Positions 48,191-56,725 of a DNA stretch of 64,000 bases are shown piece by piece. The translations under genes were made by a program, and so were the position numbers. Below the pieces are notes generated by a model, which did not search any database, had not been told where the DNA came from, and saw only the letters and a list, made by a program, of their open reading frames with translations. Each line of letters starts with the position of its first letter. Positions within the stretch are counted from its first letter, which is position 1. This DNA is from Rhodocaloribacter litoris (lineage in GTDB: Bacteria; Bacteroidota; Rhodothermia; Rhodothermales; ISCAR-4553): the NCBI RefSeq assembly GCF_011682235.2, contig NZ_CP076718.1:1890058-1954057 (forward strand), written 5' to 3'.

Positions 48191-51100
48191 ATGCGTTTTT
48201 CCTTCCGTCTCCGAGCCGCCGTGCGTCCCCTGTTTTCGGTACCTCCCGGGCCTGATCCGGTCCCCGGCCGTGCGTACGCGCGGCGCACCCCGCCCCGGTG
48301 GTGGGCCGTGGCCCTGGCCCTGGCGATGCTCTTCGGCCCTTTCGACGGGGCAACGGCCCGGCAGCGCCCGGACGCGGTGACGCTCCTCAGCCCGGCCGCC
48401 CGCGCCCGGCTCGTCCCGGACGACACGACGCTCGCCTTCCGCACGCGCCGCGTGCCCGGCGGCCGCATCGACACCGAGACCGGCATCTTCCGCGCCGTCT
48501 ATCGCCTCGACGGCGTCCCGGCACCGGCCGCCTCGCCGGAAGCGGCGGCCCGGGCCTACCTGCGTCGAACCGCCGGCGCCCTGGGCCTCCGGCCCGACCT
48601 GGCCGACCTCGTCCTCGAGCAGATCACGGCCTCCGGCAACAGCCGGCACGTCGTCTTCCGCCAGACGCTCGGCGGGGTGCCCGTCTACGGCCGCCGCCTG
48701 AAAGTGAACCTCGACCGGGCCGGCCGCCCCGCGATGGTGCTCAACGCCTACGCCCCCCACCTGAAGGCGGTGCGCGACTTCGACCCCCGCCCCTCCCGCT
48801 CCGCCCCGTTCGCCGCCGCCCGCGCCCTCGACGAAGTGGCCGGCGGGCGAGGCCGCACCAGCACACCCGAACTGGTCGTCTTCCCCTCCGACCCGCCCCG
48901 CCTGGCCTGGCACCTGCTCGTCTGGCCCGAGACGGCCCCCGCCGAATGGAGCGTATTCATCGACGCCCATACCGGCACCCTGCTGTACCTCTTCGACCAG
49001 GCCGTGCGGGATCGCTTCGGCGGTCCGGCTCCCACACCCGTCCCCTCCTTCTCCCCGTACCGGACTGGCCCGCCGCCGCTTCCCGAACACACCGCCGTGC
49101 ATACGGAAGCGGCTTTCCAGCCGGCCCGGCGCATCGACGGCTCCGGCTTCGTGTTCGACCCCGACCCCCTTTCGACCTCGGGACAGACCTACGCGCCCCC
49201 CTACGTGGACAACAACGACGCCGACAACGCAGCCCTCAGCGCCGAGCGCATCCTCGTCGACCTCCGCGACATCACCCAGGGCACCGACGGCCTCTTCCGC
49301 CTCCAGGGCCCCCACGTCCGCATCGAGGGCTCCGCAACGACCGGCTTCACCCCGCCGGCCGAGCTCGACCCGCACGCCTTCCGCTACACCCGCAGCCAGC
49401 CCGGCTTCGAGGCCGTGATGGCCTACTACCACATCGACAAAAGCCAGCGACACATCCAGCGCCTGGGCTTCTTCAACATCCAGAACGGCCCGATTCCCGT
49501 GCAACCCCGGGCCCGCACCGACGACAACTCCTTCTACTATCCGGTAGCCAACCGCATCGAGTTCGGCCTCGGCGGGGTGGACGATGCCGAGGACGCGTTC
49601 GTCATCTGGCACGAATACGGGCACGCCGTGCTCGAGGCCGCCGCCCCGGGCCTGCTGAACACGGCCGAGGGACAGGCCCTGCACGAGGGCTGGAGCGACT
49701 ACTGGGCCGCCTCCTACGTGCGCAGCCTCATCGAACAGGGCCTGAGCAAACGACAGGACTGGGAACAGCTGTTCAAGTGGGACAGCGGCGACGGCGCACC
49801 CGAACTCTGGGGGGGACGCCGGCTCGATCATCCCGGCCACTACCCGGAGGATACCCCGTGCGCCCGGAGCGCCTCCTCCTGCGACATCTGGCAGGACGGA
49901 ACGCTCTGGGCCACCACGCTCATGGAGATCTACGACGTCATCGGACGCGACGCCCTCGACGCGCTCAACCTCTATGCCTTCCGCTACCTGAGCGCACCCG
50001 TCACCATGGCCGACGCGGCCGAAGCCATCATCCAGGCCGACCTCGACCACTTCGGCGGCGCCCACTTCGGGGTGCTGCTCGACGTCTTCGGTGCCCGCGG
50101 CTTCGTGGATCCCGCCGCCTTCGGCCCCGTCGTCGCCCACGAGGCCCTGCCTTCCACCGAGCAACTCGGCGGCACGGTGCCGCTCGACGTCGAGGCGAGC
50201 AGCCACGCAAGCTCCGTCGACACGGTGTACGTCTACTTCGGCCACGACGCGGAGCCGGCCACGCGCCTCGTCCTGGCCCCGGCCGGCAACGACCGGTTCA
50301 CCGGCGAGCTCCCCCTGCCGGAGACGGCCGCCACGGTGCGCTATTTCGTCGAGGCCGTGGACGCGCTCGGCCGCCGCACCCGCCTCCCCACGACGGCCCC
50401 GGCCGAGACGTTCCGCTTCACCGCGGGCCCCGACCACGAGCCGCCCTCGGTGACGCACACCCCCATCACGCAGGCCTCGCTGGCTACCTGGCCTGCCGAA
50501 GTCGTGGCCTCGGTCGAAGACAACCTGGGGGTGGATTCGGCCCGGGTCACGTTCACCCTGCTCGCGCCGGAGGGCGAGCCCGTGACGGAGGGTGCCTTCG
50601 GCCTCACCCGCACGAACGGGCTGTACCGGGGCGTCTTCCCGGTGCCGGTCCACATGGTCCAGCACGGCAGCCAGGTACGCTACCGGCTCCACGCCCGCGA
50701 CCGCGCCGCCGCCGCCAACGAGACGGCCCTGCCCGGCACCGGCACGTTCGACTTTACCATCACCGCCCGGGGCGTACTCCGCGTTTTCGACTTCGAGGCC
50801 GGCCCGCAGGAGGTGACGGCCACCGGCGCGTGGGCCCACGGCCGGCCGGCCTTCGGGGTCCAGGTGGCTCACTCGGGGCAGTTCGTCTGGGCCACGACGC
50901 CCGGCGGGCCGTACCCCGACACCGCGGGCCGCTCTTCCCTGGAACTGCCGCCGCTCAACCTGAAAGGCCTCGACCAGGCCTACCTCGTCTTCTGGCACTG
51001 GTACGACCTGGAGCACAACGGCCTGGTCGAACCCGGCCACCGGCGGCACGGCCGCATCCTGTGGGACGGCGCCAACGTCAAGGTCTCCACCGACGGCGGC

Positions 51101-52447
51101 ACGACGTGGACCGTCGTCGAACCCGAGGGGGGCTACAACGGCACCGTCTTCGACACCCCGGACAACCCCCTCCGCGGGCAGCCCGCCTTCGGCGGCTACA
51201 GCTTCGGCTGGCGCCAGGAGACGATCCCCCTCCCCGCCGCCGACGACGTGCGCATCCGCTTCGACCTGGGCACCGATACCGGCAACACCGACGTCGCCGT
51301 CCAGTTCGCCGGATGGTACCTGGACGACGTGCTCATCACCACCGACCGCCCGGTCGACGCGCAGCGCCCCACCCTCCCCCTGCCCCCTCCGCCCCTGGTC
51401 GTGCGCTCCGTGCAGGAAAGCCCGCTCTCGCTCTCGTTCCAGATCAACGACGACACCGGCGTGGCCGAGGCGATCGTCGTCTACGAAGTCACCACGGCCC
51501 TGGGCAGCCAGGCGGACAGCCTCCGTCTGGCCATGCGCCCCAATGCCCTCGACACGTACGAAGGCACGATCCCCCTCGGCCGGGCACCCCGCCCCGGCGA
51601 CCTCGTCCGGTATCGCCTCCACGTGCGCGACTTTGCCGGCAACGAGACCCGGCTGCCCGCCGGCGACGACCGCTATCACATCGAATACCGGCTCGTCGAA
51701 AGCACCAGCCTGCTCGGCGCGGTGCGGGCCTCCGGCCTCTGGCAGGCCGCCGGGGCCACGTGGATCACCGGCAGCGGCTCCGAAACCCGCTCCAGCCTCG
51801 TCCTCGAACCCCTCGATCTGCCGGCCAACGCCGCCGACCTGACCTTCACCCTCGAACACCGGTACAGCCTCGGCAACGGCCTCGGCGGCAATGTCAAAAT
51901 CTCCGCCGATGACGGCCACACGTGGCAGATCCTCACCCCCGAGGGAGGCTATGATGCCACGCTTCCGGCAGGCAGCGCCCACCCGATGCAGGGGGAAGCC
52001 GTCTTCACCGGCGCGAGCGAGGGCCCCCTCCGGTCCGTGTTCGACCTCGCCCGCTTCGCCGGGGCCCAGGTACGCCTGCGCATCGACTTCGGCGCCGGAC
52101 GTTCGCTCCGCAGCGGCGAATTCTGGCAGGTGCAGGCCGCCACGTTCGGGCAGTCCACCCGGGAGAACGCGTTCGAGGTCCCGCGCACGCTCCGCCTGCT
52201 GGGCAACTTCCCCGATCCCTTTGCCACGACCACCACGATCAGCTATACGCTGCCCGAACGCCTGCCGGTCACGCTGGAAGTGTACGACGCACTCGGGCGG
52301 CGGGTGGCCCGGCTCGTGCAGGCCACCCAGGAGGCCGGTACGTACACGCTCACGTTCGACGCCGGCCACCTCGCCGCCGGGGTTTACCTGCTCCGTCTCC
52401 TGGCCGGCGACGCACAGCGGATCGAACGCATGGTCGTGGCCCGATGA
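48191..52447 (+). CDS. M36 (fungalysin-type) metallopeptidase, multidomain, T9SS-sorted
   Basis: The 1418-residue secreted protease has a long N-terminal region with one hydrophobic helix (~38-53), an FTP/PepSY-like propeptide (~75-290; FRQTLGGVPVYGRRLKVNLD), and the M36 catalytic domain with HEYGH at 474-478 and the third zinc ligand Glu499 in HEGWSDYW. Beyond ~640 come several beta-sandwich/immunoglobulin-like and jelly-roll-like segments (two copies of an EG-GYN/DG-type TW-V-EPEGGYNGTVF block). The last ~85 residues are a sorting domain (LLGNFPDPFATTTTISYTL). It probably degrades protein for nutrition. The unusually long basic n-region leaves the start uncertain. Confidence 0.85.
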   Translation: MRFSFRLRAAVRPLFSVPPGPDPVPGRAYARRTPPRWWAVALALAMLFGPFDGATARQRPDAVTLLSPAARARLVPDDTTLAFRTRRVPGGRIDTETGIFRAVYRLDGVPAPAASPEAAARAYLRRTAGALGLRPDLADLVLEQITASGNSRHVVFRQTLGGVPVYGRRLKVNLDRAGRPAMVLNAYAPHLKAVRDFDPRPSRSAPFAAARALDEVAGGRGRTSTPELVVFPSDPPRLAWHLLVWPETAPAEWSVFIDAHTGTLLYLFDQAVRDRFGGPAPTPVPSFSPYRTGPPPLPEHTAVHTEAAFQPARRIDGSGFVFDPDPLSTSGQTYAPPYVDNNDADNAALSAERILVDLRDITQGTDGLFRLQGPHVRIEGSATTGFTPPAELDPHAFRYTRSQPGFEAVMAYYHIDKSQRHIQRLGFFNIQNGPIPVQPRARTDDNSFYYPVANRIEFGLGGVDDAEDAFVIWHEYGHAVLEAAAPGLLNTAEGQALHEGWSDYWAASYVRSLIEQGLSKRQDWEQLFKWDSGDGAPELWGGRRLDHPGHYPEDTPCARSASSCDIWQDGTLWATTLMEIYDVIGRDALDALNLYAFRYLSAPVTMADAAEAIIQADLDHFGGAHFGVLLDVFGARGFVDPAAFGPVVAHEALPSTEQLGGTVPLDVEASSHASSVDTVYVYFGHDAEPATRLVLAPAGNDRFTGELPLPETAATVRYFVEAVDALGRRTRLPTTAPAETFRFTAGPDHEPPSVTHTPITQASLATWPAEVVASVEDNLGVDSARVTFTLLAPEGEPVTEGAFGLTRTNGLYRGVFPVPVHMVQHGSQVRYRLHARDRAAAANETALPGTGTFDFTITARGVLRVFDFEAGPQEVTATGAWAHGRPAFGVQVAHSGQFVWATTPGGPYPDTAGRSSLELPPLNLKGLDQAYLVFWHWYDLEHNGLVEPGHRRHGRILWDGANVKVSTDGGTTWTVVEPEGGYNGTVFDTPDNPLRGQPAFGGYSFGWRQETIPLPAADDVRIRFDLGTDTGNTDVAVQFAGWYLDDVLITTDRPVDAQRPTLPLPPPPLVVRSVQESPLSLSFQINDDTGVAEAIVVYEVTTALGSQADSLRLAMRPNALDTYEGTIPLGRAPRPGDLVRYRLHVRDFAGNETRLPAGDDRYHIEYRLVESTSLLGAVRASGLWQAAGATWITGSGSETRSSLVLEPLDLPANAADLTFTLEHRYSLGNGLGGNVKISADDGHTWQILTPEGGYDATLPAGSAHPMQGEAVFTGASEGPLRSVFDLARFAGAQVRLRIDFGAGRSLRSGEFWQVQAATFGQSTRENAFEVPRTLRLLGNFPDPFATTTTISYTLPERLPVTLEVYDALGRRVARLVQATQEAGTYTLTFDAGHLAAGVYLLRLLAGDAQRIERMVVAR

Positions 52448-52565
52448 GCCCGGCGGGCGAGGCGCGGCACGTTGAATTTTCGCCAAGGGGCAACCTTCGG
52501 CACCGGCTACCCGTTTTCAGCTTTCCTCACCGAAACAACCCATCCCAAGAAGATCACGAGCGAAC

Positions 52566-53843
52566 ATGGACTACAAGGAAGGGGCATACAAGGTTCGCGA
52601 CCTGCGCCTGGCCGGGGCCGGCCGGAAACGCATCGAATGGGCCGAGAGCCGGATGCCCGTGTTGATGCGCCTGCGCGAGCAGTATGCGAAGGAACAGCCG
52701 TTCAAAGGCTACAAGATCGCCGGCTGCCTGCACGTCACGAAAGAGACGGCCGTGCTCGTCGAGACGTTCGCCGCCTGCGGGGCCGAGGTGGCCTGGAGCG
52801 GCTGCAACCCCCTCTCGACGAACGATGAGGTAGCCGCCGCGCTGGCTGAGGCCGGCATCGAGATCTATGCCTGGCACGGCCAGAACGTCGAAGAGTTCTA
52901 CTGGAGCATCGAGCGCACCCTCGACCGGCCGCCGCACCTGACGCTCGACGACGGCGCCGACCTCATCTTCACCGTCCACCACCGGCATCCGCACCTGGCC
53001 GAGCACATCATCGGCGGCAGCGAGGAGACGACCACCGGCGTGCACCGCCTCCGGGCCATGGCCGAGGACGGCAAACTGCTCTACCCCGTCTACGCCGTCA
53101 ACGACGCCGAGACGAAGTGGGACTTCGACAACGTCTACGGCACCGGCCAGTCCACGATCGACGGCATCCTCCGCGCCTCGTCGGTGCTGCTGGCGGGCAA
53201 AAACTTCGTCGTGGCCGGCTACGGGCACTGCGGGCGCGGCGTGGCGATGCGGGCCAAAGGGATGGGCGCCAACGTCATCGTCACCGAGGTCAAGCCCACG
53301 GCCGCGCTGAAAGCCACGCTCGACGGCATGCGCGTCATGACGATGGACGAGGCCGCCGCGATCGGCGACATCTTCGTCACGGCCACGGGCATGAAGGACG
53401 TCATCCGGGGCCGCCACTTCGTCAAGATGAAAGACGGCGCCATCGTCTGCAATACCGGCCACTACGACGTGGAACTCAACCTCAAGGAACTGGCCGGGCT
53501 CTCGACCGACACCCGCGTCGTCCGCCCCAACAACCGCGAATACACGCTGGAGAACGGCAAGCGGATCTATGTGCTGGCCGAGGGCCGGCTGGTCAACCTG
53601 GCCGCCGCCGAAGGGCACCCCTCGGAAGTGATGGACATGAGCTTCGCCAACCAGTTCATGGCCCATCTGCACCTCGTACGCAAACACGAGGCCGGCGAAA
53701 CGCTCGCCCCGCAGGTAATCGACCTGCCCGAGGAACTCGACCAGGAGATCGCCCGCATCAAGCTCGAGACGATGGGCATCCGGATCGACACCCTCTCCGA
53801 AGAACAGCGCGCCTACGCCACCGACTATTCGGCCGGCACCTGA
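52566..53843 (+). CDS. ahcY: adenosylhomocysteinase
   Basis: The 425-residue NAD-dependent enzyme splits S-adenosylhomocysteine to adenosine and homocysteine. Motifs visible are GCLHVTKETAVL (substrate site), NPLSTNDEVAAAL, VYAVNDAETKWDFDN with the catalytic Lys/Asp, the NAD loop VVAGYGHCGRGVA and NTGHYDVELNL. The C-terminal end is shortened as in bacterial/archaeal short forms (no KxxHYR tail as in eukaryotes). It lies 118 bases after the M36 gene and ends at a strong terminator. Confidence 0.95.
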   Translation: MDYKEGAYKVRDLRLAGAGRKRIEWAESRMPVLMRLREQYAKEQPFKGYKIAGCLHVTKETAVLVETFAACGAEVAWSGCNPLSTNDEVAAALAEAGIEIYAWHGQNVEEFYWSIERTLDRPPHLTLDDGADLIFTVHHRHPHLAEHIIGGSEETTTGVHRLRAMAEDGKLLYPVYAVNDAETKWDFDNVYGTGQSTIDGILRASSVLLAGKNFVVAGYGHCGRGVAMRAKGMGANVIVTEVKPTAALKATLDGMRVMTMDEAAAIGDIFVTATGMKDVIRGRHFVKMKDGAIVCNTGHYDVELNLKELAGLSTDTRVVRPNNREYTLENGKRIYVLAEGRLVNLAAAEGHPSEVMDMSFANQFMAHLHLVRKHEAGETLAPQVIDLPEELDQEIARIKLETMGIRIDTLSEEQRAYATDYSAGT

Positions 53844-53882
53844 CACCTACCTGCAACCAATCGACAACCCTTCCGGAACGAA

Positions 53883-53926
53883 GAAGGCCGCGCCGGGCCA
53901 TACCGGTGCGGCCTTCTCTTTTCTTC
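53883..53926 (+). terminator. intrinsic terminator of ahcY
   Basis: GAAGGCCGC (53883-53891) pairs with GCGGCCTTC (53908-53916), followed by TCTTTTCTT. Confidence 0.78.
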
Positions 53927-53962
53927 CCCGGCAGATTTAACACGGATCGGCCGAACCCGTGA

Positions 53963-53979
53963 TTTAATGATTTGTTAAA
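53963..53979 (+). promoter_or_regulatory. weaker phased TTTAA boxes before the CAP protein (site E)
   Basis: TTTAAT (53963) and GTTAAA (53974) start 11 bases apart, about 100 bases before the CAP-domain lipoprotein. A GATATC at 54005 could be the -10. It resembles sites A-D, but one box is off-consensus and an extra TTTAAC at 53936 is out of phase. Confidence 0.3.
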
Positions 53980-54072
53980 ATTTACCTCTTGACCCGTCTG
54001 ATCCGATATCCTTCATGAACGGGAAGGTGGGCCGGCGCCGGAGGCCACACAACAAGCAGGGAGGGCCGGACG

Positions 54073-54783
54073 ATGCGTACACGTCAACTTTTCGGGGTTG
54101 TGCTGGCGATCCTGCTCGGTGGCTGTGCTACGTTGCAGGGGCCCCGGGTCATCCCCGCCGGTCACGAGACGGCGTCCTTCGCTCCGGAGGGGCCGGGCAT
54201 GCCCGCGGATCTCGTACCCGGCAACCCGCTCGCCCTGTTGCTGGCCCCGCCGGCCTGGCCGCCCGAAGCCGTCGCGACGGCCCCGCCCTTCGACGCGGCG
54301 GCGCTGGAGCGGCGCATCCACGAGCGGGTGAACGAAGTGCGCGCCCGGCACGGGCTGGCGCGGCTGGACTGGTCGGCGTCGCTGCTGCCGGTGGCGCGGG
54401 CACACAGCGAGGACATGGCCCGCCGCGGCTACTTTGCCCACGTGAACCCGGAGGGAGAAGACGCCGGGGACCGGGCCCGGCGCGCCGGGGTGTCGCTCGT
54501 CCACACCGCCGCCTCGTATGCCACCCTGGGCATCGGGGAAAACCTCAGCCTGATGCACCGCTACGCCGAATACCGCATCTACGACGAAGGGACCCGCCGG
54601 CGCTACGTGTTCTCCTGGCGCAGCCCCGACGAGATCGCCCGGCAGGTGGTGGCAAGCTGGCTCCAGAGCCCCGGCCACCGGGCCAACCTGCTCAGCCCCA
54701 TCTATGCCGCCGAGGCCATCGGCGTGTTCCGGGCCGAGAACGAAGCCCTCTTCATCACCCAGAACCTCCTCACGGCCCGCTAA
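54073..54783 (+). CDS. CAP/SCP-domain lipoprotein
   Basis: The 236-residue protein has a lipobox LLGGC (Cys about 18) and a CAP domain (~80-235): HERVNEVRARHGLARLDWSA, the conserved His in RRGYFAHVNPEGE, GENLSLMHR and SWLQSPGHRANLLSP. CAP proteins of bacteria are exported and mostly of unknown activity; some bind lipids or act near peptidoglycan. Possible phased boxes (site E) connect it to the envelope regulon (inference). Confidence 0.85.
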   Translation: MRTRQLFGVVLAILLGGCATLQGPRVIPAGHETASFAPEGPGMPADLVPGNPLALLLAPPAWPPEAVATAPPFDAAALERRIHERVNEVRARHGLARLDWSASLLPVARAHSEDMARRGYFAHVNPEGEDAGDRARRAGVSLVHTAASYATLGIGENLSLMHRYAEYRIYDEGTRRRYVFSWRSPDEIARQVVASWLQSPGHRANLLSPIYAAEAIGVFRAENEALFITQNLLTAR

Positions 54784-54821
54784 AACAAGAGGCCGCACGG
54801 GCTGTCCACCGGTGCGGCCTC
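54782..54821 (-). terminator. hairpin between convergent CAP and ferredoxin genes
   Basis: GAGGCCGCAC (54789-54798) pairs with GTGCGGCCTC (54812-54821). The AAAACAAGA to its left becomes a T-rich tail for minus-strand transcripts, so it mainly serves the ferredoxin gene. Confidence 0.6.
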
Positions 54822-54843
54822 CTCACAACGTCGGACCGGGCGT

Positions 54844-55188
54844 TCACGTCTCCCACGTCAGGATGTCCTTTTCGGACTTCTCCGCCGTGGCCCAGTATTC
54901 GGCATCCGGAAGGGGATCCTTCTTCTCGGTGATGTTATAGCCCATCTCGCGCCACTGCTCGGCCAGATACCGGTTCCACTCCGCATAGTGCGCCCACTTC
55001 TCCGGCAACTCGTCGTCGGCGTAGATCGCCTCGACGGGACAGACGGGCACACAGGCGTTGCAATCGATACACTCGTCCGGGTGGATCGCCAGAAAGTTGG
55101 GGCCTTCGTAGAAGCAGTCGACCGGGCAGACTTCGACGCAGTCGGTATGCTTGCAGTTGATGCAGGGTTCGGCAACGACGTAAGGCAT
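54844..55188 (-). CDS. ferredoxin with two iron-sulfur clusters (FdxA type)
   Basis: The 114-residue protein begins at an ATG with a strong AAAGGAG site. Two Cys clusters are visible: [18 protein letters not shown] (residues ~9-26) and [16 protein letters not shown] (~40-55). The first has the extra Cys spacing of 7Fe/8Fe ferredoxins, and the C-terminal ~55 residues ([20 protein letters not shown]) are the helical extension of the FdxA group. It transfers electrons at low potential; the partner is unknown. It appears monocistronic. Confidence 0.9.
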   Translation of the reverse strand: MPYVVAEPCINCKHTDCVEVCPVDCFYEGPNFLAIHPDECIDCNACVPVCPVEAIYADDELPEKWAHYAEWNRYLAEQWREMGYNITEKKDPLPDAEYWATAEKSEKDILTWET

Positions 55189-55475
55189 AAGCGTCTCCTT
55201 TCGATCAGCGTGTTGCGGCGGGCGCCGTGGACCGGAAAATAACGCATCCGTACGGGGGAAAACAACCCTGCCCTCCCCCGCCGCACGGCCGGCCATAATA
55301 CACCGGAAGAACGCATCCCGAAGCGCAGGGTTGCCTTCTTTGCCGGACACGGTGGCGCTTCCACTGGACGCCGGGACCGCGCCGGGACCGTCGCCGGGCC
55401 GGACGGGATCGATGGCGCGGACTTTGTCCCACGAGAACCGAAGCGGCTCCCTTTCAACCTTCCTCCCGGTATCTC

Positions 55476-56177
55476 ATGCCCGATCAGACACCATGTTTCG
55501 GCCGGGCCGGCCTGCCGGTGCTGGTGTTGCTGCTCACGCTGGCCGGTTGCCGGAGCACCGGCGACCTTCACCGGCACGACCTCACGGGCCGCACCGTGGC
55601 GGCCGTGGCCGCCGTGCCGCCGGCCACCCTCCAGAGCCTGGGCGACGCCGTCATCGTCGATCGCGACCGGCCGGCCGGCACCCTCGTCCGCGTCGGGGCG
55701 GCCCTGGCGAAGGAACGCGCGCTGCGACGGGCCGAGGCCCGGCTGGACAGCGCCCTCCGGCACGTCGATGTGGCGGACCGCCTGGCGCGGGAAACGCTGC
55801 TCCGCGGGGCCCGGCACCTCCGCTATCGCCCCACCAGCGCCCTCGAAACCGCCGACTTCGTGCTCGACCTCCACATCAGCCGCTACGGCCTCCAGGCCCG
55901 CTCGTGGGACGTGGCCGTGGATTTCATCCTGGAAGGCGAAATCAGGCTCCTCGAAACCCGCACCCGCCGAACGATCTGGCACAAGGAGATCCACCAGCAC
56001 GAACCGGTCTCCGCTTCGATCCTCGGCTTCGACCCCGTGGCCGGAGACGTCTTCACAGCGGCGGTGCTCGCCGGCCTCTCCGTCGAGGAGATGACGCGGG
56101 CCCTCGAGCGACTCACCGACCACGCCGCCTACCGCCTGGCCGAAGCGCTGCGCCGCGATTACTATGACCGGCGATAA
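55476..56177 (+). CDS. lipoprotein of unknown function
   Basis: The 233-residue protein has a signal with lipobox TLAGC (Cys about 25). The mature part alternates helices and strands (SALETADFVLDLHISRYGLQ, DFILEGEIRLLETRTRRTIW, HKEIHQHEPV) and ends with a helical RLTDHAAYRLAEALRRDYYD. The pattern recalls lipoproteins related to LptE/YajG-like trafficking factors, but I cannot name a family. It has its own transcription unit between ferredoxin (divergent) and mgsA (144 bases downstream). Confidence 0.55.
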   Translation: MPDQTPCFGRAGLPVLVLLLTLAGCRSTGDLHRHDLTGRTVAAVAAVPPATLQSLGDAVIVDRDRPAGTLVRVGAALAKERALRRAEARLDSALRHVDVADRLARETLLRGARHLRYRPTSALETADFVLDLHISRYGLQARSWDVAVDFILEGEIRLLETRTRRTIWHKEIHQHEPVSASILGFDPVAGDVFTAAVLAGLSVEEMTRALERLTDHAAYRLAEALRRDYYDRR

Positions 56178-56320
56178 CCCGGTAGCGCGAGAAGCGATTT
56201 CGTGCTGTGCGAAGCGTTTTTCTTCTTCGAACGTTAACCGACGCGGTGCCGGCGTTGTAGAACCCTTCCGTATACGGCGGGTAAGCCCCCTGATTTTTCT
56301 CAACCTACCCGTGCGAACCT

Positions 56321-56716
56321 ATGCGTCGTACGCTCGCCCTCATCGCGCACGACGGCAAGAAGGCCGATATGGTGGCCTTTGCCATGCGTAACCGCAAACA
56401 CCTGGCTCAGTTCGACCTCGTCGCCACGGGAACCACGGGCAAGATGCTCCAGGACGAGGTGGGCCTGCCGGTGGAGCGGGTGCTTTCCGGCCCGCTCGGC
56501 GGGGATGCGCAGATCGCGGCCCGTGTGGCCGTCGGAGAAGTGTTCGCCGTCTTTTTCTTCGTCGACCCGCTCGACAAGCACCCGCACGACCCGGACATTC
56601 AGATGCTGATGCGCGTCTGCAACGTGCACAACGTGCCGCTGGCCACCAACACGGCAACGGCACGCCTCATCCTGGCGAGCCATTCCCTGGTCGGCGACGC
56701 CACCTCGGCGACCTAG
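56321..56716 (+). CDS. mgsA: methylglyoxal synthase
   Basis: The 131-residue enzyme converts dihydroxyacetone phosphate to methylglyoxal and phosphate, a bypass of lower glycolysis under phosphate limitation. ALIAHDGKKADMVAF at the N terminus, ATGTTGKMLQDE (phosphate binding), LSGPLGGDAQIAA with the catalytic Asp and FFFVDPLDKHPHDPDIQMLM are all present, and the size is standard. It ends 10 bases before the convergent ruvB stop. Confidence 0.94.
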   Translation: MRRTLALIAHDGKKADMVAFAMRNRKHLAQFDLVATGTTGKMLQDEVGLPVERVLSGPLGGDAQIAARVAVGEVFAVFFFVDPLDKHPHDPDIQMLMRVCNVHNVPLATNTATARLILASHSLVGDATSAT

Positions 56717-56725
56717 GCGGCTTGC

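Noticed and set aside
47867-52486. A 1539-codon open frame on the minus strand opposite the M36 peptidase
   Set aside because: The translation is a Gly/Val/Glu/Arg-rich string with no domain. It mirrors the third-position GC of the real plus-strand gene, which has a zinc site and sorting domain. Similar long antisense frames (for example 707-2368, 4306-5448, 29545-31242, 60115-63306) were dropped for the same reason.
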